DNA of 64,000 nucleotides, from the NCBI RefSeq assembly GCF_963678635.1, contig NC_087068.1, positions 43,177,649 through 43,241,648 on the forward strand, given 5' to 3'. This document shows positions 10,411-21,600 of this stretch, in pieces. Each line of letters begins with the position of its first letter. Position 1 is the stretch's first letter. The position numbers were made by a program, and so were the translations under genes. The stretch comes from Symsagittifera roscoffensis. Taxonomy: Eukaryota > Xenacoelomorpha > Acoela > Convolutidae. Under the pieces are notes generated by a model. The model worked only from the letters and a program-made list of their open reading frames with translations. It had not been told where the DNA came from and made no database searches.

Positions 10411-12012
10411 ATCGAACATCTCCCGCAAAAATGCCGATCATCAGGGACGAAGTTAAGAGCATGCTGGAGAAAGGGGTGATTCAACCCTCAAAAAGCCCTT
10501 ATAGTGCACCAATTGTCTTGCAAACGAAGAAAGACGGGAGTTGGCGGTTCTGTGTGGATTATCGGAAGCTGAATGATGTAACGGTCAAGGACGCATTTCC
10601 GATTCCGAAGATACATCAAACGTTCGACGCTCTTAACGGGCAGAAGTACTTCTCTTCCCTCGACCTGGCGAGTGGGTATTGGCAAGTGCCTGTAGCCGAG
10701 GAAGACCGACACAAGACAGCCTTTGTGACATCGGATGGAGGATTCTATGAGTACGTTATGATGCCCTTTGGGCTGTCCAATGCTCCAGGGACGTTCCAGC
10801 GGCTCATGAATGAATTGTTTCGGGACCACCTGTGGAAGTGGGCCCTAGTATTCCTCGATGATGTGCTGGTGTATAGCAAGTGCAAAGACGACCATTTTGC
10901 ACACCTGAAGGCTACCTTCCAGCTACTACGGGAGGCAAATTTGAAACTGAAGCCGAAGAAATGCAGGCTGGTACAGAAGGAGGTGACTTATTTGAGCCAC
11001 ATAATTGGAAATGAAGGTATCCAAGTGGATCCCAAGAAAGTTGAAGTGGTTGAGAACTGGCCAGTGCCCAAAACAGTTAAGGGGGTGAGGTCTTTCCTCG
11101 GATTCTGCAATTACTACCGTCGATTTGTGAAGGACTTTGCCGGGATTGCGAGTCCCCTGTCCTCTTTGACGAAAAAGAAGGTGCCCTTTATCTGGAACGA
11201 CGAATGTCAGACAGCCATCGATAGACTACGGAAAGAGCTTATTATGGCCCCAGTTCTGGAATTTCCTGACTATACGGGAACCTTTATATTTGACACGGAT
11301 GCGAGCAATACCAGCTTGGGCGCTGTACTCTCGAACGTCATCAACGGGGAGGAGAGACCACTTGTGTACGCTAGCAGGGTACTATCAAAAACAGAGAAGA
11401 ATTACTCAACGACAAAACGAGAAGCCTTGGCTGAGGTGCAAGCGGTGAAATGGTTCAAACCCTACATCTGGGGGGTAAAATTTGTCCTTCGCACCGACCA
11501 CTCCAGCCTTCAATGGCTCTTTAGGCAGAAGGAACCCGATGGAATGACCTTCCGAATGCAACAGCAACTTCAGGAGTTTGACTTCAATGTAGTCCACAGA
11601 GCTGGGGCTGAACATGGAAATGCGTATGGCCTTTCCAGGATGCTAGAAGAAGGGCCCGACTGGATGCCAGGGGAGAAGGAGAAGGCATTCGGGTCTTGCC
11701 CAGAGCCCATGTCTCTCGAATTGGCCTTACAGAAAGCAAAGCAGCACCAAGTCGAAACTGTGACAATGATCAGCGAGACCCAGGAAGAGGACGAGGAAGA
11801 AGCGATTACCTGGGAACGGACGCCCTCTGAAATATCGACTCTGCAAAGAGAGGATGACGCGATGTCTCAGGTGTTCTATTGGGCGGAGTTGGAAGGCGAC
11901 GCGGGCGAGATGCCATCTCCGGGGACAAACCTCATTCCCAAAGAGCAGGCGATACAGTACGGACCCGAGGCCCTAGCTTACTGGTCTAGATGGAACCAAC
12001 TAAGTGTCCGGA
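10411..12012 (+). pseudogene. pol: Reverse transcriptase and RNase H of pol
   Basis: RNA-dependent DNA polymerase plus RNase H. RT motifs appear in order: WRFCVDYRKLN, SLDLASGYWQVP, MPFGLSNAPGTFQRLMN and the catalytic FLDDVLVYS (FLDD at 10851-10862), then FLGFCNYYRRF at the connection. RNase H follows with FDTDAS--SLGAVL, the Glu in TKREALAEV, and RTDHSSLQWL. The last catalytic block, normally N-AD-LSR, reads GNAYGLSR with Tyr at 11625-11627, so the fourth metal-binding Asp is missing. A Glu-rich linker leads to integrase. The frame breaks again in the run of 11 G at 12013-12023. Confidence 0.9.
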
Positions 12013-13137
12013 GGGGGGGGGGGTGCTCTATAAAAAATGGTTCCCAAGGGATGACTTGCGTCCGGTATTGCAGACGATTGTTCCTGCAACCGGGCGGAAG
12101 GAGATCCTCAACCAGCTGCACTCCTCGCAGATTAGCGGCGGACACTTTTCAGTTGAGAAGACCCTCGCTCGATTTCGTCAACGGTTCTGGAGGACAGACG
12201 TGGAGAAGAAGATACAATGGTGCCTCACTTGTGCAGCGCGGAGCAAAGGAGGAAAAAAGAGGGTCGCTGGGCTTGTCCCGTTTAAAAGGGGATCCGATTC
12301 AACACATTGGCGGCGGACATCCTAGGGCCCGTGACGTTGGCAGCAAAGTCTCGTGCGAAGCACATCTTAGTGATGACGGACTGGTTCACGAAGTATGCAA
12401 TTGCCGTCCCACTTGTATCCACGGATTCGGCAGAGGTGGCCCGGGAGATAGTCGAGAACTGGGAACTCAAGTTTGGGGCACCGAACATCCTGCACACCGA
12501 TCAAGGGAAGAACTTTGGGAGCAATCTCATCCTCGAAATGTGCCGACTGCTGGGGATCGATAAATCCCGCACTTCCCCGTACCACCCCCAAGGCAATGGA
12601 CAGGTAGAACGTCATAATAGGGTAATCGCTGACGTCATTTCAAAGTACTGCGCGGACAACCCCCGGACATGGGATATAGTATTGCCCCACTTGAATTTCG
12701 TCTATAATACTACCATCCACCGAACAACCGGTGCGACCCCTTTCAATCTAGTACATGGACAGAAATGCCAGTACCCAAACGACCTGTTCTACCCAAAACC
12801 CTACGACGAAGTTCCGACACAGGATGGGTTTGTAGAATGGCTCGACGAACAATTCCGAGACGCCCATAGCAGCGCTCGAGAGCTACTGGGAACTAATCAG
12901 CGACGCCAGAAGGATCAATATCGGAAAAGAGTTCACGGAGAACCGTACGCGACGGGAGACAAAGTGTGGGTTTGGGCGAAAGAGAAGATAAAGTCGAAGA
13001 AATTCTTCCTACCATGGGATGGGCCCTATGTGGTCTTGGCCAAAGTCTCTGAAGTGAATTACAAGGTGGTCAAACCCTCCACCACCTCAAAGGTCCGGTA
13101 TTTGCATTTTAACATGTTGAAACCGTATGTAGAGTAG
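12013..13137 (+). pseudogene. int: Integrase of pol with GPY module
   Basis: Integrates the cDNA. The zinc-binding HHCC head lies at about 12115-12240 (LHSSQISGGHFS ... CLTCAA). The catalytic core has Asp at 12378 (MTDWFTKYA), Asp at 12499 (HTDQGKNFG) and Glu at 12607 (GQVERHN), with exactly 35 residues between the last two (DD35E). The C-terminal part has the GPY/F module (WDGPYVV, about 13015-13035), which separates this lineage from simpler Ty3 elements. Two frame breaks flank the head: the G11 run at 12013-12023 and the AAAAGGGG run at 12284-12291. The core and tail are one uninterrupted frame to a TAG at 13135. Confidence 0.92.
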
Positions 13138-13590
13138 AACCCGCAATCCAACGAGGCTTCCCACCCTAAGCGTCCGACCCCTTCACGGTCGGTCAGATTC
13201 TTTGACGACCCTGGAATTAGAGACGACGAGTTGGAAATGGCTATTGGAGAGACCCACGAGTTAAGACCATTGAGGTTAACTACCCCACGACTACCTCCGA
13301 ATGCCCGGTTGAACGACAAACCCCTAGAGAGCCCTAACCCAATAGAGGATCCGAACCAAATCGAAGCCGAAGTAGTGGAGACTTACGACGCAACCGAAAT
13401 GGAGACAAGAAGGGAAGACGACCATCCGAATGCGCTAGCGGACCAGGAACTTGCTCCACCAGAACCTAACGAGTCCTTGGAGTTGAGGGGAGAGCAGGAG
13501 GCAGAGGGCGAGGGCCGACCTAGTCGTAGACGGCGACCTCTTGTTCGCTTTGGGATTGACTCCAACCCGAAATCAGACAAACACTATTAA
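13138..13590 (+). pseudogene. Pol C-terminal tail beyond an in-frame TAG
   Basis: The integrase frame stays open for 151 codons after the TAG at 13135. The product is acidic and Pro/Glu-rich and ends in a basic block (RPSRRRRPLVRFGID) like the tail of other env-bearing Ty3/Gypsy polyproteins. The simplest reading is that the tail belongs to Pol and the TAG is a lesion. A genuine stop with the tail as a leftover cannot be excluded. Confidence 0.6.
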
Positions 13591-13886
13591 AATTTTCTTT
13601 CTGTAAAAAAATAAATTTACAAAAATAGGGCATTCAAAAAAAAAAAAAAATATGGCATTCAAAAAAAAATTATAAAAAATAATAATTTTGCAATAACTTC
13701 ATAAGGGGGGAGACCAAAACTTAAAACTTAAGGGAAAGTTTTAATGAATTTAATGGTTATACTTTAATGGTTATAGGCTTTCCAAATTCTAGGGGAAAAT
13801 CAGATACTTAGGGATGCGATGGTCTTATTCATTTAGTCTTTCTTTTTTTTATTCTTGCTGTTTAGATCGTAAATTGTAATCTACAT
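13591..13886 (+). other. Pol-env spacer with a strong splice acceptor
   Basis: AT-rich, with A runs and a repeated GGCATTCAAAAAAAA. It ends with a long pyrimidine tract and TTTAG at 13861-13865, a good 3' splice site 21 bases before the env ATG at 13887. This fits env being made from a spliced subgenomic RNA. Confidence 0.6.
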
Positions 13887-15513
13887 ATGAACTCATGGCT
13901 GGTCGGGCTGGCAATCCTCTTGCTACTTGGAGTATGGCCCTCATCGGCAGTGACGATCAACCATACCGCCGGAGCAGTGTTCACGGCGGAGACTCCCCTC
14001 ATCATTGCGAGCGCAATGGAAACTTCTTGGGTTTCGGTACCAGTCCCCGTGGTCCCTGCGATTAATCGGACATTCCTCGATATAGCCTTCCAGGAACATC
14101 AGTGTATGTTGGCAGATCGCTGGAAAGAATGGGATGGCAAGATCTGCGGTGACAACATCACTACGGAAGCATTTGTGAATCTAACCTACCTGGCATTCAA
14201 AGGCACTGATAGCGTTCAAAATGGCAGTACACAATTACGGGTATATCTTGGACGATGCGTTGAGTTCCTTGACGCGAGGATATATTCCCGCTACTCTTGT
14301 TCCCCCGGAAGTACTGACGAATATCTTAGATGGAATTCAGTTGGATAAGATGCAAGAGGCTATACCCAGGAACGAACTGATGACGTACTATGGATTCGAG
14401 TTGGTCCAGTCGACAGTGATCACGGAAACGGGGATCATCGTTTTGATTAACATTCCTGTACACCATACGATGGGCCTGCACGACGTCTATCGGACGACTC
14501 CTCTTCCCCAGCCGGCGAATGGGGGATCGACAGCGACTCAGTATAAGTTTGTAAATACACACTTGCTGGTGTCGGAGAGACGGGACAACTTTGCAGAAGT
14601 ATCTGGAGAAGTGATCTCAGCTCATTGCAGTGGAAGCAGCCGGTTGAAGCTTTGCTTCCGACCTTTCGCGATGTCCCGAAGTAGTGAATCATCTTGTCTA
14701 GCAAGTCTCTTCTTCGACTTGCCTACAAATGCGTTGAAGTTGTGCCCTCAGGAGGTGATTGTTCTGCCAGAAATCCCCACGGCTGTGTACCTGGACGACT
14801 CAACTTATTTGGTAACTTCACGGGACGATGATTATACGCTTTTCAACTACAGCAGAGGAGCTAAGGAGAGGGGTGAACCCATATTCGGTTGCCTTCTACG
14901 ACCTAGTTGCGATGGTAGGATCAAAACGCCAGACGGTGCTTTGGTCCTAGTGCCAGACCCACGGACCTGCCAGTACGAGACTGGATTAACGGTGATGATC
15001 AGACAACACCCGTTGATCCGGACCTTGTTTGCGACTTTGGAGGAAGCTGAAAAGAACCTCCCAGGAGTCATGATACCGGAGATCTTACGAGAGCAGGCTA
15101 GGAGTGAGATGGTCGAAGCACTCCGACTCAATCTGATCAAGTTGCCAGAGGGGTCGGTGGACGAAGAAGCCCTATCGGAGATTGCCAAGCCCTTTGCTGA
15201 TGAAATTTTACGCAAACACACCCCTTTTCATAGGCAGATGATGCGCAGTGGACCTGTGCAACTGGGACTGGTGATCTGGCTGTTGGTCGCAGTCTTTTTA
15301 ATATTAGGCTGCGTGTACTGGCGTTGTTTTTCAAGGAGAGCGCGTTTACTGGGAATTAATTGGTGTCGCCAACGAGGCGCGGACTTCGAGGACTCCTACT
15401 GTTGTGCTCCACCAGGACGAAATCGAGGGGTGCCGCCACCTAGATATGACCCCAACTACGAGTATGGATCACAGAGACCCCAGAGTATATCCCCAGGGAC
15501 CCTCCAGAGATGA
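13887..15513 (+). pseudogene. env: env-like membrane glycoprotein, frame-broken
   Basis: Retrovirus-like envelope glycoprotein. The first frame (13887-14348) starts with a hydrophobic signal peptide (residues about 4-21) and has N-glycosylation sequons at residues 25, 60, 90, 98 and 112. The frame shifts by one base near an A4 run at 14217-14220 and continues to 15513. The second part has Cys residues, an ectodomain block with a helical, hydrophobic pattern (ILDDALSSLTRGYIPATLVP), a YYGFEL block and, near the end, one transmembrane helix (about 15255-15325, GLVIWLLVAVFLILG) followed by a basic cytoplasmic segment. The layout recalls insect errantiviral Env, but I cannot prove the family by eye. 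I see no clear furin site in the ectodomain. Confidence 0.8.
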
Positions 15514-15724
15514 TTCGTTCTCTGGGCAGATATACCTACCCCCCAGAGAACCCGCTAGCTCATCATTCGATGAAGTGAACCTTACCAGGACCACAGAGGG
15601 AAGTGGGGTGTCGAGCACACCGCTGATGGGAGGAGGCTTTAACTATATGCGAGGCAAGTGGAAGGGGGTTTCTGGACAAGGACCCCGGATCGGTACAAGC
15701 GCGCTGATGGACACCACTCTGTGA
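15514..15724 (+). pseudogene. Possible continuation of the Env cytoplasmic tail
   Basis: A second frame, open from about 15404 to 15724, overlaps the end of the env frame and runs past its stop. It is rich in Pro, Ser, Gly and Arg, like the preceding tail, and has no stop until 15724. It could be the true end of Env after one more single-base break near 15490-15510, or a chance overlap. Low certainty. Confidence 0.35.
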
Positions 15725-16392
15725 GGAGGGGAGGATGAGGCGACCAGGAGGGTGAGAACCAGTCCGACCGGTTGTGAGTCTAAAACAATTTATATATTCA
15801 TGAACTCAATATAATGCTCATCGTATTCGGTGCTACTATACTAGGGTGTTACCCCACCTCACGGATATCTATACTTCGTTTCAAACATTCATATCTATCT
15901 AAATGGATGAGGTTGGATCACACCGTGAGGAGTAACTTGTTAGCAGTCATGTCCCCGAGTCAGCTCAGCTGACCCCTCATTCATGGTATAATCATACGTG
16001 CTTTTATTTGACGGGGACTGACTAGAGGTTTGCGATCACACGATACAATTTAGTAGGATGCGTTAGGCGACATTAAAGAGGTTGAAGATCATTAAAGACT
16101 TAATCAGGTTAATTTAGCGCAAGCTTAGGCTAATTCATAGCATACAAGACTTTCGTGGCCAGGCTTGCAGGTTAACCGACGAACATGACAGATTATAATC
16201 TTAAGTAAAAGCAACCGATTGATTGACGGGCCGTTGTGTCGCCTCGATACAAACATCTGAACAGGTGAAGATAAGGGAAAAAGAGAACCACGAAGGGTGA
16301 AACCGTGCATTGTTACTATCAAAATTCAGTCGTTAAGGAACCGTCGAATTTTAATAAATTCTCTAAATTACAAACGAAAAAAAGTCGCCAAA
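15725..16392 (+). other. Non-coding spacer between env and the last ORF
   Basis: No open frame of note. Base composition falls back towards AT-rich after about 15780. I see no promoter or structural element that I can name. Confidence 0.4.
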
Positions 16393-17017
16393 ATGACAAT
16401 TGTGTGGAGATCCTTCATCCTCCGAGCCTTCTTCACCATCCTAGACTACCAGGAAGAAGATGAGTATATAACTCTTTCACTGAAGAGTGGTGCCTCCCTG
16501 CACCTATTGGCAGACACCGCCTCCTGGCATGAGTTCCGGTTGTTTCTGCGGGGGCAGGGTTAGGAGACGGTCCCGGAGAGTCGAAGAGACGGTGCCTAGA
16601 GTCAAAGAGACGGTGCCGGATGTGAGCACAGCTCTCTGGAAGTTCAATCCGGGGGAGCCCGATCTGGAGAGTTGCTCAACTGCGGGCCAATTTCATGTAC
16701 ATGAGCCCGCCTTGGATCCGGTAACTGACACTTGCTCGACCGAGGGTCAACCGCCTTCGGAGAAGTCTGGAAGGGAGAGATTTTTCAGTTGGGAGAGTGA
16801 TGAGGACTCTGCAAGCACCCACTCGATTTCCCTCTCCGACATAGCAAGGGCTAGGAGGAGGAGGCCCAGTGATAGGCCCAAAATTAGGGACCTCTTTGAC
16901 GAAATCAGACATACCATTGGGGAGGAAGAATATCGGGCGCTCCAGGCCCAATGGGGAGAGGGGAATTGGTCAGACGAATATGACGAATCGTCAACCAATT
17001 CGGGGGCCGAAAGTTAG
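16393..17017 (+). pseudogene. Post-env accessory ORF of unknown function
   Basis: ATG at 16393 (context CAAAATGA) opens a frame that runs to 16563 and encodes MTIVWRSFILRAFFTILDY and an EEDEYITLSLKSG segment. Near a G5 run at about 16541-16545 the reading passes to a second frame, open from 16487 to 17017. That part is Arg-rich, has a repeated VEETVPRVKETVP motif, two similar CST-(A/E)-GQ segments, an Arg cluster (ARARRRRPSDRPK) and a very acidic Ser/Glu/Asp C-terminus. In total this is about 208 codons with one break. It matches nothing I recognise. Its place between env and the 3' LTR is where complex retroviruses keep accessory genes. Confidence 0.5.
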
Positions 17018-17164
17018 GAGAGGACAGTTTATAAACTCTCGCTAATAACCAAGGAATTTATCAAGGAAGGAACAGATTAAACTTATAGCTTAAACTTAAA
17101 CTTAACTATAGCTTACACCTAAATAAAGTATAGATTGTATATAGTCAGTAATTCAGTATTTAAT

Positions 17165-17190
17165 GAAGGAAAAAAGGGGGGAGAGAAAAA
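17165..17190 (+). other. Upstream purine tract
   Basis: An uninterrupted run of 26 purines with A6 and G6 blocks, 41 bases before the 3' LTR. It is a better polypurine tract than the one touching the LTR and may act as a second plus-strand primer. Confidence 0.4.
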
Positions 17191-17219
17191 CCTAACATTT
17201 TCCGGGAGAATATTAGACT

Positions 17220-17230
17220 AGAAGAGAAGA
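17220..17230 (+). other. Polypurine tract at the 3' LTR
   Basis: AGAAGAGAAGA, separated by one C from the TG that opens the 3' LTR at 17232. This is the expected site of plus-strand priming. Confidence 0.6.
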
Positions 17231-17231
17231 C

Positions 17232-18177
17232 TGTAGAATCGGTAATTCTAGCAAATTTTCGACTTACCGACCGTGTATTTTATCCTAACATGATAGAGAA
17301 AATATTAGTAAATTTGGTTCAAATTCGGGTTATGGTTAGTTTATTGGGATCGTATGACTTTGTTGCTTGGGTCAAGATTTGACACCGAAGTCAGTTGGTA
17401 TTTAAGTAAGTAGCGAGGGGCGGATTTAACTGATAAGAATCATACGACTTCGGTTACTTACCCGATTTACGATGCCAACCGCAGGGGGATGTATTTACGA
17501 AACGTGAACAAGTCGATAAAAACCCCGGACTTGGGACCCGTCAGCTTTGACAGGGGGAGTAGGTAAAAGGGAAAACCATAGGGGGCGGTTGTGCTTAAGG
17601 GGATGACAACACCGATATGAAGTGGCGTGACTTTAGCAAAAACGGAGCGCAAATAGAGATAAGAAGTGGAGGTTAGAGAGCAAATTTTAGGAGAAAGAGT
17701 TAACGAGCGGAAGATTCAGTAGGTCCCAGTTGTGGTCGCTATCTGAACTCAACAGTTAGTTGTTTCACAGCGAGTGAAGTAAGAACGCAAGTCGAAGTGC
17801 CTTGTGGAATATTAGTTATAGCAGAAGCTAGCACAAGTCAGAGAGCTTAGTCGACAGGTGTACTGACCGAGTACGCAGAAGAAATTGTTAAGCGTGTACA
17901 GATCGCAAACCATTCTGTTGTATATTATTAAATTATACGCTGGCCGAACTATTAGGCCCTTTGTTTTCATTCAGACTTATATATATTGAATTCAAGCGAG
18001 ATATAGCGAGCAAGAGCATCACTGACCAAGGGGGAGCAATAGAATACAGTAGAGGACAACTCACCACTAAAATAACCCTTTCGGGATTGTCGTTAATACC
18101 GAGCCTTAGTGCCCCTGCTTTAGCACGGTAAAAGGGATAGCTTCGCAAGACCGTGCGTGGAAATCCTAAAGACGACA
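17232..18177 (+). repeat. 3' long terminal repeat
   Basis: 946 bp, starting TGTAGAATCGG and ending GACGACA, nearly identical to the 5' LTR. Its promoter would read out towards the oxygenase gene whose ATG is at 18449. Confidence 0.95.
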
Positions 18178-18182
18178 GAAAC
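18178..18182. repeat. 5-bp target-site duplication (right copy)
   Basis: GAAAC, the same as 7295-7299. Confidence 0.85.
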
Positions 18183-18448
18183 AGTTTGTTATTATTTTCA
18201 TCTTAAAGCAAAAATCAGAACGGCTTTTCCGATGCGTATTGTTGAGTTTCTATAAAGAACGACACAAAGAGTTTGTATTTTACATCCATTATAGAAATCC
18301 GAATATTGGAACTAATATATAGGTTAGTGCTATTTTGACCTCAATAAGTTCATCTTAATCTAAGGCGGCCAAGCTTAATGACGACAGAACCAATGTACAC
18401 TCAAATCAAACTGCCCAAATAAACTGTTTAGATATCAGTTCGGAGCAA

Positions 18449-18606
18449 ATGCATTTCAGTAAAGCATTGAGAAATTTGTCGAATGCGGCGAATGCGAATA
18501 AACCAATCATTCGCAAGGGTGTTCACCCAAAATTTGCCCACTTAGCTGAGAATGCAAAAACGATCAAAAGACTAAGAACAGAGGATTTCACCATCGACTG
18601 CACAAG
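18449..18606 (+). CDS. Oxygenase exon 1
   Basis: Starts with ATG at 18449 and ends CACAAG|GTAGGA, phase 2, residues 1-52 plus part of Arg53. The frame is open back to a TAA at 18356, so an upstream exon is possible. A short upstream ORF (ATG 18379, 14 codons) precedes it. Confidence 0.75.
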
Positions 18607-21600
18607 GTAGGAAAGCATAATCATTCATTTACTGACAATAGCAAGGATAACCGGTTGCTGTGCAAGTAGCACAGTATATGTTCCGACCATTGCCTTAAAA
18701 AAGACATATTTTTCAAATTATAGTCGTAATTTCTGCGTAGTGTGATTAAGGATCTGAACGAAAAATTAGAGCGCAGGCATATTCGACAGTCATAGTAGAA
18801 TAAGCAAATTGGGAAACCATTTTTGTAAAAAAAAATGACCAAAAGCTACAAAATCAAAAAATTCAAAACGTTTTTCAAATGTTTTTCTTGCAGTATTTTG
18901 ATTTTTTGACGTTTTTGTTTCCAAAATTTTAGCCAAGTGAAACTAAGTTTTTACCGCTTAAGTTAAGCAATTGTAAGCTTTTAAGCTAAGAAAATAAACT
19001 AGTGTAAGCCTGCTCGCTCTCTCGAAATTAGACGAAAAATCAAAAATTTCAAACCGGTTTTTCTCAACAACGGGAAAAGTGTTTGAAAATTTTTCAATGT
19101 CTTTTGAATCACAACTAAAATGGCTTTAAAATAATATATCACTCCGTTGGTCATTTCTGGTAGCTTATTTTGCGTGGAAAACATAAAAAAAAGTAGAAAA
19201 AAAGTTAAAGTACAACCGAATACAAAGTTCCTCCCAATTTTCCAACTGGTCGGAAAAATCGACCAGATTGAGGAATTCGGCTTATGGTTTGATTTTCTTG
19301 ACCAAAATAGAATATTTTCCGACTTTCTTGAGTGTGCTCGGCAGGGTCCTTTTTTGCGTGTAGAGTGGAAAGTGGAGGTCTTGAGTAAAATACACAAGCC
19401 AGCATACCAACCAGTCTGAGAAATGAGCAAGGTTCAAGAAAATTTTAATCAAAGAAGTACTTTCAGTTTTTTTGAACAATTTCACTCATAGACAACGAAG
19501 AAAACAGGAGCAGAAAAGCTTAAATGTACATAATAAAAAAAAGATCGACAAATGAGTTGTCAGCCAGAAATCAGTCTCACTGTATACAGCTATAAATTTT
19601 TTCTTAGCTTTTCAGCACACAGCGGCAAAAAATTGTAAACAACATTTGATATTTCTTTTACCAGTTTAAAGTGAAAAATTATAAGCGGGTCATTCATAAC
19701 AGAAAAAACCAATATCTCACAAAGTATCAATTATTACAAAACTGCCAGTTTGGATTGAGATTAAAAAGGAGTACAATTGATGTTTTGGTAACCATAAAAG
19801 AAGAAGTGCGTCAAGATTGGAACTCTAAGCCCACGAAGACACGGTACACATTCATTTACCTCAAAAAAAGCCTTTGATACAGATGATTACATGCGTTTAC
19901 TAGATAAACCTAATCCGTATGGTTTTCGGAAACCTGTTTTGGAATTTCTGAATCCCCATTCAAAAAATGGACAACAATACAATGCCACTAAAACTGAACG
20001 ATATCAAAATAAAACTGTGAGCTTTAGAGTACCACAGGGATCCATACGACTACTGAAATATTTTTGTTTTAGGAGAAGAACTGAGAGCATCGAAAAAAGA
20101 AGACAAAAACGAATATATATACTTTGTAAAGGAGTTACGTATCCATGAGTTATTAAAGTTACGTTGTAAGGTTTTGAGACAAGAGTGCATATCAGTCAAG
20201 TTTCAAGAAGCTGTATTCAAGAAAATTTGAATACAGTTTTGAAAAAGAGAGTTTAAGCTAGACAGTTACCTGTGAAATCAAAGAATAATCAAAAAAATTC
20301 AAAAAATGTTTGAATTAGAAAAGTTTTCAAGTTTGTTCTGAAATAGTACCCAGAATTTGTAACCTGGATTCAGAGCTGCACAGCATATCAATTACAAATC
20401 TTCAATTTTTAGTGTTTGGACAATTTTTTTCTAGAAAATTGTCGACCGGTTAAATTATTTTTCTTGTAAAAATAAGATTAAAAATATTTTGCCTTTCAAC
20501 GGTAGTTATACTGCTGATTTTTTCCCTTTTTTGCTTCATACATTTTTTTATTTCCACGAAATGTTTTTTTTTCAAGATTTTTAAATTAACTATCGATATA
20601 AAAAACCAACAGAAGTTAAAGCAGGATCCGAGGCGCCTAAGAACGAGCTGCAAAGTTCCACGGCGTATTCGCAATGAGATTTCCTTTTGTCGTTAAAGTA
20701 TTAATTTTTACTGTGAATGGAATCTACATTGCAAACAATTTATTATATTATGATTTTATTATTTGGTTATTTTTGAGCTCAGACGAATTTTTGTACTTGA
20801 GAATCGGTCGTCACCGTTTCGCAGTAAAATCGATTTAACATAGCTACTCAATTTAGGATTTTTGATCACAAAAATGCAACTCCTCGAAATCTAAAATCAC
20901 TACTAACTACAGCGTCCACTTCCCAGGCCCTCCCTCGTAACTTTGAGCCAAAATGTTTACTTGGTTCAAAACTGATGTTTTATGCTAAAAAGTGACGCTG
21001 GAAGGGCCTGACTTCTCCGGAAGTTTTTCTGCTGATGTCAAGGTGATCGAATTCTAGTTTGACTTTGCAACTTGAGCAGGTGCAAGAAAGTCAAAACAAA
21101 GGTTGAGCACAGTAAAAAATTGAATCGGTCACAATCAAAAAATAGTCCAGCACTGTGAAAAAATGGTTGACCACAGTCGAAGAATAAGTCGAGCACAGTA
21201 GTAAGAAAGATGGAGCAGGCGAAAAGATAGAGCCTCTGGTTGACAAAGGTTTGTCTTAATTGAGTCTACTATATTCATAATATTCCATTTTTGTTACCGT
21301 ATGCTAAATTTTATGTCAGCGGAGGTCAATAGATGCCCCAAGAGACTGTGGATGCTATTAAAAAAAACGAGTGAACAGTTTCGAGTGAACAGTTTTAGAC
21401 ATACAAAAGGCTTAGTTTTGTGAAAGAAATTGTGTTAAAATTAGAGAATTAGATTCTTCCAGTGCTCAAAAAATCGAAAATTCTGTTTCCTTAAATGGAC
21501 TCAATATAAAACATATAAAATATAAAACAATATATGAAACAAGACTGCTCGTATCAGGGCAAAGCCCTGAATGTTCCGACTGCCTTTTAAGGTTTATGGA

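Larger units (their letters stand above)
7300..18177 (+). mobile_element. Env-bearing Ty3/Gypsy LTR retrotransposon (endogenous retrovirus-like)
   Basis: A complete 10.9 kb element. In order: 5' LTR, PBS, gag with a CCHC knuckle, a -1 frameshift signal, protease (DTGA), RT (FLDD), RNase H, integrase (HHCC, DD35E, GPY module), env (signal peptide and one transmembrane helix), an unknown ORF, a purine tract and the 3' LTR. Order and motifs place it in Ty3/Gypsy with a retrovirus-like env, as in insect errantiviruses and some tunicate elements. The LTRs differ by about four substitutions, one 1-bp and one 2-bp indel, so the insertion is young. The internal region nonetheless has three in-frame stops (8672, 9905, 13135), about seven frame breaks and a lost RNase H residue, so this copy as assembled is not autonomous. 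It is visibly richer in GC than its flanks. Confidence 0.95.

Noticed and set aside
10250-12615. Several minus-strand ORFs of 69-113 codons inside pol
   Set aside because: They are shadows of the GC-richer pol reading frame.
20075-20230. 51-codon frame beginning EELRASKKEDKNEY after a TTTTAG
   Set aside because: No donor partner or family match, and it sits at the end of a dead LINE fragment inside an intron; most likely chance.
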